Assembly (NCBI GenBank): GCA_012295275.1
Contig: CM022675.1
Coordinates: forward strand, 12,376,253 to 12,440,252
Direction: 5' to 3'
Source: Chrysomallon squamiferum
Taxonomy: Eukaryota; Mollusca; Gastropoda; Neomphalida; Peltospiridae
Length of the DNA: 64,000 bases
The notes beneath the pieces are model-generated. The model was not told the origin of the DNA and made no database searches. It saw nothing but the letters and a program-made list of their open reading frames with translations. Shown one piece after another: positions 10,513 to 23,200 of the stretch. The first letter of the stretch is position 1; each line of letters begins with the position of its first letter. Position numbers and translations under genes: made by a program.

Positions 10513-13311
10513 AAGATATATTTTTAACATAATACATTTTCTAAAACAAAACATATCAAAATCATTATAAGCAAAATTTTAAATTATTGTTGAAATTGAA
10601 TTCATATACATGGCAGCCACACACACACACATGCATATACATATACTTATGTATATTCACACATCTAGTCATATATTCATATATATATATATATACACAC
10701 ATATTTGTACAATAAGCTACAAAAAGTTGATTTATATATTATATACATGTAGAGAGAAAGAGAGAGAGACTATCATATTCCTTTGTTTTTCTTGTATATA
10801 TAAATACTGTTTGCTTTAATGTTTATTTTACCACAGACTTTTATGGGTGATGATTTTTATTTATTTTTTTTTTTTTTTTTTTTTTTTTCCAATGATTGTT
10901 GTTTTTATTAAAGCATTATTTCTTTGGTAGGCTGGCCTATCATGAAAACATCCTGATGATAAACAATGTCAAAACCTTTTTTTTATTATATACTTAACAC
11001 ACTGGTATGTCTTGCCAAGTAATTTATTTTATTCACTTCTGTATTTCAGTTTATTTATATATATATATATTAAATTTAATAAAATATTTTATTCTACAAA
11101 GTTGTTTTTATTTGTCACATTCATTTTGAGATTTTGGTTTCTTCAAAGTATTTTTATTTTAACGTTATTATAATTATTACAAGTACTACTATTATTATTA
11201 ATATTTTTGGTATTATTATTATTATTAGTAGTAGTAGTAGTAGTAGTTTACGTTCACCATCCTTAGGATATTAATTCTACAAGTCATGTCTTTGAAATGC
11301 CATTTAATACACCTATCTAGTTGTTTTTTACAAATTCAAGTTTACATTTTACAATGTATGGTATTTGTGTTCTGTACAGTGATAAGTATTTTCTTTATTC
11401 AGTGAAACCAGATGTGAAACAGTTATGGTTAACAGTCAGTAGGTTATAACAATAAATTGAGAATTACAAATTAGAATGGCTTGTCCATATTTACGTGTTA
11501 CATCAACACCGTTCAGCAGGATTAGTGACAAGTTCACATGGTACATCTGAAATAATTTACTCCAGATTAGTGATTGCTGGATCAGTGATTGTCGACTTGT
11601 ATTATTATTGGATGCTAGCTTAATTAATAACAGCAGATTACTATTCCTGAAACAGATTAAGAACCTGAATAATCCTGGTTGGGATTAGAAAAAAGTGGTT
11701 TGTCAATTGAATAGCAACTCCTTTGAAATCATTATGCTTTAATCTGCTGATTAGGATTAGGAAAATTTTATATTACTGTTATTGTCAATATTTTTATATA
11801 ACACTTAAGAGGCTGAAGCTGAAAAATATTAAACAGTTCCATAACTAAATAACATAATTGTTTGGTTTTTTTTTATTTGTTTTTTTAAATGCATACTTCG
11901 AACAAATCACAGGGAGGTTTTAAGGAATAGGAATTTTGTTTTGGATTAGAGTTCCCAAAACAAAAATTATTCCCAAAACAAGAGTTCTTCAGCTGATGAC
12001 AGTTTTTCCATTTTTGCAATAAAAAATAAAAATAAATAAATAAATAAATAAATAATCATCTTCAGAATTCTTGTGAATAGAACATTAAAACAAGACCAAC
12101 AATATTGTTTTATCTGATTGATTTATTTGCAAATAGCAATTATTAAATATTCTTTTCTGCACAGGTGTGAAGCAATATTAGTATTAAAATATTCTGAAGC
12201 ATTCTGAATGCCAATTGATTTATGAATATATGCAATTTATGTACATAAAAAAAATCAATAAAAAATGAACAGTATTAATCCATAAACACATCTGTTGTAT
12301 GAAACATGTCTAGAAAGATTGTCAAGATAATTACACAGACAGACCGAGATCAAATAACAAATATAAAAATGTTCTAGCGTAAAATAAATGTGATGATCCT
12401 GAAATTGACAAAACAAAACAAAAAAAAGCCTGTAAAAACTCGTAAAAAGTTGTGGAGGGGTACAGATGTATAACACTAATCTTCTTGATCAGTGGGTATC
12501 TCACTGACGAGGTAAATGATAATCTGTGGTAAAATAAACATGGGATGAGAATACTGTGAATTGGAGAAAAACAAAAAATCAGCAAGTTTGTTAATTGGAA
12601 AATGGCAAACAGCAAAATTTCAACTTCTGAAATAATTTAACGTTCATACATTTGATAAATCTGCAAAATGTGGTTAATGCTAATGATATGTTGGAGCAAT
12701 TTAAAAAAAAATAAATAAATAAATAATACAAATAAAAGAAACAGAAAAATAATTTACACTTCTTCAGTCTTGTCTTAGAAACCATCCAGTGGATTTACAA
12801 TACATATATTATTAATTTATTTTTTTAATATAAATTTATTTTATTCATAGTACAATTATTCTTCTCTGACAAGTTTACAGAAAAATGACTGTGTTCGTCT
12901 GAAACCTATTTACAGTATAGTTTTTTGTTTTTTTAAATAATTTTAAAAAAATATAATAAAAAATGCAATGTAATGTAATATAATATATAAAAATAACTTA
13001 GAAAATGAATAAGTATTCTATTAAACAGTAGTTGTTAAAATGGCAACTAAAAAATATATTTTTTAAATATGCAGATTTATTTATGACATTTAAGTAGTAA
13101 AATAAATGTAACCGGGTAGTTGGTGAGATTTTTTATTTTACTTTTCTTAAATTTTCAAAAAATTAAAAATGGTTTTATTTAATTTTAATTTTTTATTTTT
13201 TTTTATCATTGTTATTATTTAAATTTATTTTAAACAGCAATAAATTACAAAAGCATTTTTCATCATCTGGCACTAAAGCATATGATTTCTTACCACAGTT
13301 GACACATGTAC

Positions 13312-13412
13312 ACATTCTGAAAGGTGAACAAAATGACACATAATTATGTGGTTGAATAAACCTGTGTACAGGTGTCTAAATATTATCTTTGAATTTCACT
13401 CCAAAGTGCTAT
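13312..13412 (+). repeat. Dispersed repeat of unknown family, copy 2
   Basis: Diverged same-orientation copy of 10420-10512, with internal small indels. The shared tail TTTGAATTTCACT marks a common end. Confidence 0.5.
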
Positions 13413-13602
13413 ACACTTTTAGTCAAACCCAGTTCTTCTTGTAATTATCCCTTCAATGTCAACAAAATGGCAGATTTTTGGGAAAGCGTGAGAGATGAAT
13501 AGAGCCAGACTCACAAATAACTACACATTTCACACCTATCTAACCTAGAACTGAGTAATATATCAACACTGTATGGCAAGCATTCGTTAAAAGAATTCCA
13601 CA

Positions 13603-13608
13603 TTTAAT
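13603..13608 (-). terminator. Candidate MOCOS polyA signal (ATTAAA)
   Basis: ATTAAA on the minus strand about 127 bases after the MOCOS stop. A canonical AATAAA occurs at 13224-13229, about 500 bases past the stop; either may be used. Confidence 0.35.
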
Positions 13609-13734
13609 TTACAATCTGTTCCACTCAGTGGATTCATAGAATCAAATCAACATTTAAAAATCATAGATTTAACAGCTTTCCTGTAACAGTTATCACAGCT
13701 GTGTACTACTGTTCATAGATTGTTTTGATAACTA

Positions 13735-13839
13735 TTATGTAGTGTGTGGCTTCGTTGGTTTCACCGTATCACCAACATGTAGAAAGTGAGTGTCCAAGTT
13801 TTGGCAAGAATCCATCGACAAGTACACACCAAAGGGAAC
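13735..13839 (-). CDS. MOCOS: MOCOS exon 15 (terminal)
   Basis: Acceptor TTAAAG. Codes VPFGVYLSMDSCQNLDTHFL then HVGDTVKPTKPHTT and TAA. FGxYL and the final VGDxV match the C-terminus of the family. Confidence 0.92.
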   Translation of the reverse strand, partial: VPFGVYLSMDSCQNLDTHFLHVGDTVKPTKPHTT

Positions 13840-15434
13840 CTTTAAAAAAATAATAATAATTAAAAATAATATTAATTTGAACATTTTAATGTAATTATCA
13901 GTTATTCTTGTCTTTTTAGTATTAATGTAATTTACAGCCTTGTTTCTCATGCAAGAACTCTAATTATAATTTACATCTTAGGGATTCATTAATGGCATCT
14001 GTTAATATTTTTATTCAGATAAAACATTTATTAATAACAACAACAATGAACAATAAGAATAAAAATAACAAGAACAATAATTTATTGTTATTATTTACTG
14101 TTTTGAGAATAATAATAATATTATTATTATTATAATAAAAATACCATAATGACAATAATGATATATACTTTACAAATTGTGTTTCATCCATTACATCAGT
14201 GGCTAGATCAAAAACAAGTATGGCAACTTTAAAAAAAAAATTGATCTTTGTAAAACATGTATTTACAATAAAAGTAGATTACAGATACATTTAATTATCT
14301 TATCTACTAATTATAATATAAAAGATACTAAATGAAAATATCCTATGTATGAATATTTAAAAATTCTACCTTCCCTCCTCTCCAAGATGCAAGAGTTCTC
14401 AATGGTTCTTTAGTTCTCTCCCCTGACACTGGATCAAAACAAACCATTTGGCATCGGTAGCACTGGCCCTGACACTGAAATAACCAGATCTTTTTTTAAA
14501 ATAATTATTATTATTCATATTTTACAATTTACTGACTATTTCTCTTGCATGCTAATAATTTTTAGAAGAAAAAAAAAGTTAAAAAAAAAGCTGGAATAAA
14601 CTCACAGTTAGTTTTGTGGTTCCAAACATCACAGATTCCCAAGTTTCTTCTTCAAATGGCTGGCCTCCATCAATAACCAGGTTACCACGGAAACGAGACA
14701 CAAGATTATCTTCATCTGGGATAAATAAAGATTAACTTGGTTATAGTTAATTTTTGTTGTGAGATACAGATTCAGCAAGTAGCACATAAGATAAACTGAT
14801 TTCTCTGTGATTATTTTAATTAAAATCAAGGGATCAAAATGTCTGAGTATTTATGAAATATAATATATTATTTTTTAATTCCTGAACATTTATATTATCC
14901 TTTACAAATTCAAAACCCTTTTTTTATTTATTAATTTGTTATTAAATTAATTATCATTTATATATATTATTTCCTAATCTGACAAAATAACTTTAATATT
15001 CTATTTGATCTATTTTCTGTGCATTTGGATGATTTACAATATAAAATAAAATCTGTTTTTAACAGAATGTCATGAATTATTTCAGTTATTTCACTTCCTT
15101 GCATAATTAAAAACAAAATAAAACAAATAAACAAAAGAACCAAAAGCAGATTAACAAATCAGTGTTCAAAGAAACATGTTTTTTATCATTTGAAGTATAT
15201 ATTTAAAATTATTTTTATTTTAATTACTGTTATCATTTTTATTTCTAGTCAATATATATATTTTTAGAAACCTATCATTTATTGATATTATTTTTGATTT
15301 TACCTGGAATATCATCAGTGTGGGACAACTCTAATTTCTCCTTCAGAGCTCGAACACTCACTCTCGAAATCAGCAAAAACTGACAAACATTGGCAAGAGA
15401 CAAAGCTGAAAACAGAATAACAAAGATAAATGTG

Positions 15435-15470
<36 letters not shown>

Positions 15471-18400
15471 TCAGTGTGCGTGTGTGTGTGTGTGTGCATG
15501 TGTGTGGGTGTGTGTGTGTGTGTGTGTGTGTGTGAGTGTGCGTGAGTGTGCGTGTGTGTGTGTGTGTGTGTCTGCATGTGTATGGGTGTGTCTGTGTGTT
15601 TCAGAAGATTAAACAAATTCTGACTAATATACTTCTTTACATTGCTGATTAACATTAATTTAAAAAATAGGTTTTGAATTTTTGAAAAATACCATTTTAT
15701 GAAGAAAAAAAAAAATTTAAATTTTATTGTATATTTTTTTCTTTAAATTCCTAAAGGGTAATTATTACCTTTTATAAAACTCTTTCCAAAATATCCAAAA
15801 TTAAAAAAGGCCTATATATATTCATTTCTGTATTCTCATCATTATCATTCTAACATATTTGTACAATACTATTAAATATTCATCCATTTATCATACCAGT
15901 ATTAGAAGTATCTTTGGATTTACTTTTTCTTCTGTCATCTTCCTTCTGCTGTAGCAGACGACATCCTGGTCTCTTCAGAGCCTCAGATATCCAGGCTGAA
16001 ATGTCATCTCCACAGTCAAACGTATTAACTCTGTGATTAACGAGACTATCATGATGTCATTTGAATTTCACTATATTATTTTAATATTAAAACATTCACA
16101 ACATTAATATTAAAAATCACAATATTAATAGTAAAACTTACAATATTAAAAATGATAATACTAATATTAAAATATTCATTATTATTAAAAAATAAATAAT
16201 TAAACTTAGATTATTAATATTAAAAATCAGTTTTTGCATCAGTTAATGTAGTTTTAAAATATTCAAAAGTTAACAGATATATTTTTATTGATGCCCAGAA
16301 TTCATGACAATTATTATCAATAAATGTTTACTAATGGTAATTTTTGTAGAAACCATATATTATAATGTCACTGGTGATAACATACAACATTTGATTTATT
16401 GATTTTTAATGGAAAAAGGACTTAGAATAATACATATCTCTTCTTGTATGGATTATTAAAAACATACACATTTGAAAACACGTCTGCATACATACACACA
16501 CATAAATATATACATTTAATTTCAGAATGTTTCTCTAAGTTATGCACACACTGTACTAAGGCTTGTCTGATATTTTTAAGCAACTAAACTTGTTTTTTTG
16601 GCGGAGGGGCAGGCATCAATGTCATTTGCTAACAGACAGTCCACAGAGTAACCACACTGTGGTATTTATTAATTTTCTCTCTTAATCCTAATTACAGTAT
16701 AATCCACTCATGTCCATAACAGACATAGCCTAAGGATGGATGTAATACTGAACAATTTGCAAGAGTCGTTGATATAAATTATGCACAATTTTTGGAAAAG
16801 AAGATTGTGTAAAAATACTGTCTGATTATACCTGTCACTACAAATTTTGTTAGTACACAGTTTCCTTTCTTCACTCTCGTGTTCAGATTCATCTGTGTTC
16901 AGTGAAACTTCATGGTTGGTCATGCCTTGAAAAATAAATGTTTCATGATTTGAATTTGTTTTCATTTGTTTGTTGTTGTTTTGTTAAGATAAAAAATAGG
17001 AACATCAATTTAAAATTAATTTTAAAAAAACAACACAACCCCCCCAACTATATAAAAATAAAAATAAAAATAGTAACAATAATAATTATAATAAAGTTAC
17101 ATTTCGATTTTCTCAATGATAATTTGGAAAAAAAAGTTAGTAAAACAATACCTGGAAATTTTAACACCAACACATTTCTTCCCAGATCAATTTCTGGTTG
17201 TAAAAAACAAAGTTTCGGTTCACGTTTCTGACCCAAACTGACTCCACTTTCCTGAGTGATCATCCACATCCGGTCATACTTAAACCCCCTGGATCCAATG
17301 TCCCATTTTGAAACCTGAAAAATTATATTACTTTTGTTAAAATAAGAATATTTAAACAATTTAAACCTTTATTTTGTTAGATTATTACTGTTTTCTCAAA
17401 AAATATAAAAATAATTTGTAATGAAGTAAAATTTATGTTAAAATCACAGTAAAACTTTTATGATATACCAGCAGCCTAAATATATTGTAGAATAATTCTA
17501 AATTATTTTTTTATCATCCTAGTGATTAATCTTTAATAACAATAAAGTCTGACAGTAAAATAACAAGAACATGACAGTGCAGATATTTTTCTGTGTAATT
17601 TAACATTATGAAAAACCTAAATATTTTACAAGTTATTAATTTATATTATAAAAGGATATACAGACACATGGATCAAACTGGACTGGTAATATGTAATCAG
17701 CGACCAGAGTGAAAAATAGTTGTTGATTTGTTAGAAGTGTTTGTTTGTAATAAAGAGCTTGAAATGTAAAACATCTGAAAATTCAGACACCTTAGATCCA
17801 CAGATATATTTTTAATATGAATAAAGATGGACCAGTGATGATTTAATTTGTAATGTTCAAGTTTACTTAAACCTACTTTGAAAGGAGCACAGGACTTGAC
17901 AGGAAAGACACAAATATCAGTGAGAAAACATCTTTCATCAGATCTAGCATCTTTCAGAAATACTGGCACAGCTTCAGCATCAACTAATGAACCTGCTAAT
18001 ATGTTGTCATTTGACTGGTGCTTTTTAACCAATGGCAGTGAATGGTTCATTTCTTGATGATCAGTTGGATCAGGTTGGATATTTTTAGCCAATGGTGTAG
18101 GACAATGCAATTTCTGTGCTTCTCTGCTTTCCACTGATTGGCTGTTTTCAACTTGCTGCTTGTGTTGGTTTAACTGGTTATGGTCTTTTCCTTCCAGTAA
18201 TTCATGTGAGTCTTTATCATGTTGTTGGCTGGAGAAATTCTCTTTCAAATAATCAACCAGGAAATTTGGTTTTAATTCATTGTCTTCTATAAAATAGTCA
18301 ACAATGAACTGAAGGCACTTTTGGGCATCATGGAGTGTTGAACTGAAACCAAATGAAATTCTGATGGACCCTGTAGGTAGACCATGGACTAGGTCCACAT

Positions 18401-20245
18401 CATCACCACAGTCATGACCTGCCTGTTTGAAAATAATAATAATAATAATAAGTAAATAAAATCATAACAAATAATCTGTTTATTAATATTTCTTGTGCAA
18501 GTTCACTGTTCAGACTGAGCCATTAATATTTTTCAAAAACATTTTTAAAAATATTTATTCTGTCATCACCATCATCAGTCATCATTATCATCATCAAAAT
18601 CATCATCATCATCATCATTATTATTATTAAGTAATAATAAAACAGTCTATATATGCATATAAATTTATGATTTGATTTCTGATTAAAAACAAACTATAAT
18701 CTATATATATGAATTTTAACTTCTTGTATTCTAAACATCTAGTTACATTTAATATTTCAAATAAATTAATAACACTTTCAAAACAATGTTATTAAAGAGC
18801 TGGAAGAGGGTAGAGTAGAGAGGGGTGAGCAAGAGGAATGGATATAGAGGGATTTGAGAAAAATGGAGACAGTGCAGTCTTTCATGACAGAGATTAACTT
18901 ACTTGCATTTAGAGATGTTTACTCACAGCATAATGGTCTTTTATCTGTTGTGTTGTAATTTTTAAAAACTTTCTGCATGATCCTATGTTACAAAAACACC
19001 CAGTACGGAAATGTATGTTCTGAAGTTCTGCCAGTTTGCTCACCTAAAACAAGACAATAATATATAACATATAGTTGTTGTTGTTTTGTTGCTTTTTTAT
19101 GCTTTTTTTATTTTATTTTATTTCATTTTTTTTCCACTACTATAGCAATACATAATTTAGTTACCTCAGAATTAGGAGTTTGTACAATTACAGTAAGTTT
19201 TTAGTTAAGATATATCCATCATCACATGATAAATACAAGTAATCTTTATATTTAGGAATACTTTTTGAACACTCACATACACATACAGAATACAGAAACA
19301 GATTTATTTTGTTGTTATCTTTTTCATATCTTAATATACATTTTATATATATATTTAACCATTATGAACAACATGAGAAATCGATAAAAAGAAACAACCC
19401 AAAAACGACACATCAGTACTAGTGAAAACTGACAGATACATAAGTACATTATTCAGTCTATTTAACTTGGAATTGCTTCTGTAAATTCACATCACTCACT
19501 TATTAACTTCATGATCAAATTTTCCACAAATTTCCTTTAGTATTCAATTTTTTTTTTTTTTTTTTTTTAAAAGCCTGCCTCCAAGCCATAACATTACAAC
19601 AGAGAAAATTACTGCCTTAAAAATGAGACGGGAATGCAGTGCTTACCTCAGCAAAACCAATGTATTCTCCATTAGCTCGGAAAAGATTGAAACTAACAAG
19701 AGGCCCCTGTGAGATGGAATCTTCAAAATCTGTATCACTGTAGATTTCTGCCATTACTGACCCGTTACCATGGCGAAGTTGGGACAAGTTATGGTGAAAG
19801 TACTGTGCAATGCTAAAGCAATGTTTGGATACATTATCAATTCCACCTGCAATTTGATTTGTGACAAGTATTGGGTGCTGTCTGGTAATGTGAGGAAATT
19901 AAAAGTAACTACAAAATAGAAATGTCTGATCACTGAAATATAATTCTTATTTTAATACTTTAGTAAAAGAGCAGATTAACAATTAGGTAAAACTTTTTTT
20001 CTTTTCATTATTTTAAAAACATTTTTTTTATTTTTTTAAAGAAAATATCTTAAAATCTTACCCGAGATACGATTAAAAGAATCAAATCCATGCCTAAGTG
20101 CTATGATGTTCAGAAATGGAAGAGATCCATCTTCAAACCTGAACAAAAAATCATTAACATCTAGTACATCTCTGGACAGCTAGCTCTAGATTAGATTTAT
20201 TTTTATTTATTTTTTATTTATTGATTTATATGTTTATTATTTTTA

Positions 20246-20297
<52 letters not shown>

Positions 20298-23200
20298 TTT
20301 AATTTATTCATTTGTTTATTTCATTATTTTACTATATTTCATTTTAATATTTTTTAAATATTTATTTTTATTAATTAATTTATTTTATTTATTTCATTCA
20401 TTTATTCTATTTTATTAGTTTAGTTTCTTTTTTTATATTCTTTTACTTCATTGTTAATTAATTTTATTTTTTTTTAGATTAATTTATATTACTTTACTTT
20501 TATTTTAAATTTCCTTTTTTTTTTCATTCTTTTTATATTTAAAAAGAAAAGAAAGGAAATAAAACACTAAAAAATTAACTAATATTATAAGTAACATCAC
20601 TAACAACTTTTTTTAATTTTTTATATATTTTTTACATTTGTTCTAGTTAATAATTTTATTTTATATTTTTTATTGATAATAAGGAGAAAACCAAAGTAGT
20701 TTTTCTAATAAAGAAATAATTATTATGTTTATTTTACTGATGATTCAAAAAGAAGAATCAAAGTATTTTTAGTGAGGAAATAATTAATAATGTTTTGTTC
20801 ACCTGGCTGAAATATTTTGTCTGAAAACATGAAATCTCTCTACCACATCACTGACAACTACTGTACCACCACCAACATAATGTTTTTGTAACACATCTGT
20901 ACTTTCCTTTCTCACAATCAGAGCACCTAACAAAAAAACAGTTAAAAAAGTAAATCCTTTCTTCTTTTTTTTTCTGTTAAAAACTGTAATTATTATGTTT
21001 AATAAGAATGATTTCTAAATTAACAAACTTTACAAAATGTTATCTTGAAATATCACCGAAAGTAATATTAAAATATCAAAAAAATATGTTAAAAATTAAA
21101 ACCAAAAATGTTTGATAAGACAATGAATTCTAAATAAACAACTGTTTTCTCCTTTCTTATATCAGGAGCTCAAAACAATAAAACAATTTTCTTATATATA
21201 ACATATTTATTTAAAAGATTATTAATATTATATATTACTATTATTATTAATTTTTATATTACAGATACACACTAAGTTTGGAATAAAACAAAATTATATA
21301 GAAAAGAATTAGAAAATTTTACCTAGACCTGTTGGAAATCCAAATATTTTGTAGAACGAGAGAACAACAAAGTCTGGTTTATATTTTCCCAGATCAAGAG
21401 CTGAGTTTGGAACAAAACAAGCAGCATCCAGCAGCACATACCATCGCCCTTGACAACCATTCTGAAATTCCATCTGTCCATGCTGTATTTTTTCAATCCA
21501 GTTCAGTGGGTATTTTCTTCCTGAGAAGTTAGATTCTGCAGGATAAGCAAAAAGATGATTTGATAAATTTGTGGTTTTAATCTTTTCAAAGTGGGTGTGG
21601 TTCTCAAACAGGTCGGCTTCACTCAAACACATAACTGATGCTGTTGTGTTTATCACCAGTTCCCTCATCCCAAAAACTGAGGTGTGGTTGTCCTGCAGGT
21701 AACAGAAACAACCAGGATGATGATTCTGATGATGAAGTGATTTCTCTGAATCATTTACCACCAATTCAGGATCTCTATCATTTTCCACTTCTAGTGCTCT
21801 CCCTTTAGAGTGCTCTCCCTTTATTGCTATATCTGAATATCCATTGAAGTTGTCTCCCTTTAGTCTTATATCTGATTTCTCATTACTTTGTTCTTCCTTT
21901 TTTCTTATATCTGAATTATCTCTGGAGTGATCTTCTTTACCTCTTTTAACTGAATCTTCATTAGAGTGTACCCTCTTTTTTGTTATTTCAGAATTCTCTT
22001 TAGAGTAATGTCCCTTGATATGGCCTTCAAAAAGAAAAGATTCAGCTACAAGTCTGAGAGCACCAGTACAACCAGATGTGAAAATAACACTGTAGTCATC
22101 TGGTGATGCATGGAAGAAATTCAAAACTCTACAAGTAGAAAGAAATTCTACTTTCTTAATGTTTGGCAGTAAATGATAATAAATAACAAAAAACAACTTA
22201 ATGACATCAGATCCATCTTCAAACCTGAACAGAAATCATTAGCATCTAGTTCTTTTGTGGACAATTAGTTCTAGATGACATTAATTTCTTTTTAATTTAT
22301 TGATTAATATGTTTATTATTTTTAATTATTATTATTTTAATTTTTAATTTGTTTATTTCATTTCATTATTTTACTTTATTTTATTTTATTCTTGAATGAG
22401 AAACTTGAAAAACTTAATAACATCAGATGTTCTAAACTTCAAAATTAGACAAGCCATAATATTAATATGATTATACTATATTCCATACAGTAATACTTGG
22501 GTGATAACAAATGATATTATCAACCATATCAACCTAACAAACTAATCCTGATAGTTTCTTTAAACAGCTGGATATTATCAACCATATCAACCTAACAAAC
22601 TAATCCTGATAGTTTCTTTAAACAGCTGCCTTTGTTTATTAATTAAATTTCTAATACTTCAAAGTTTTCATAATATAATCATCAAAAACCTTTTTGTTAA
22701 ACTTAATTAGTAAGTGCAATTAAATCTATAGTAATAAAAACCAAAAACATATTATATTTTCTTCTTTTTTTTTAAATTTATTTAAATCATATTCTGACTT
22801 GTTTTGTGTTTTTAAAAGGAAAAAAAATATATATATATATATACACACCGTGGTATAGTTTTAATGCTGAAAATTATTTGATCAAATTATTACATAGACC
22901 AGTCTATATGTTATATTTCACTACCTGATAACTACACATCAAGAGCAGAAAAATTTCAATTTGATTCATTTCATTAACTTCATGAGAAAAAAAAACAACT
23001 ACCAAAACCATTTCAATCTAATTCATTCCATTAACTGGAACAGACAAAAAAACACTGGAATATAACTGTCACTGACGTGTCACTATGTCACATCAACCAA
23101 ATGACTGAAAGTCGATGGAATCACTTTTCTCTGGAAGTCTGCTGGTTTAAAACTGAAAACTGAACACTGCTGCTGAGTCGAGGGTTTACGACCAGTTTTC

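Larger units (their letters stand above)
9997..13734. other. Intergenic region between GT31 gene and MOCOS 3' end
   Basis: No gene is supported. Contents are short TA and CA runs (10070-10100, 10610-10700), a T-run at 10865-10888, AGT at 11226-11246, AAAT at 12021-12055, and two copies of a dispersed repeat (10420-10512, 13312-13412). Confidence 0.6.

Noticed and set aside
15275-15655. 126-codon minus-strand ORF
   Set aside because: Only its MOCOS exon 12 part (15304-15405) is real; the rest is intron GT repeat.
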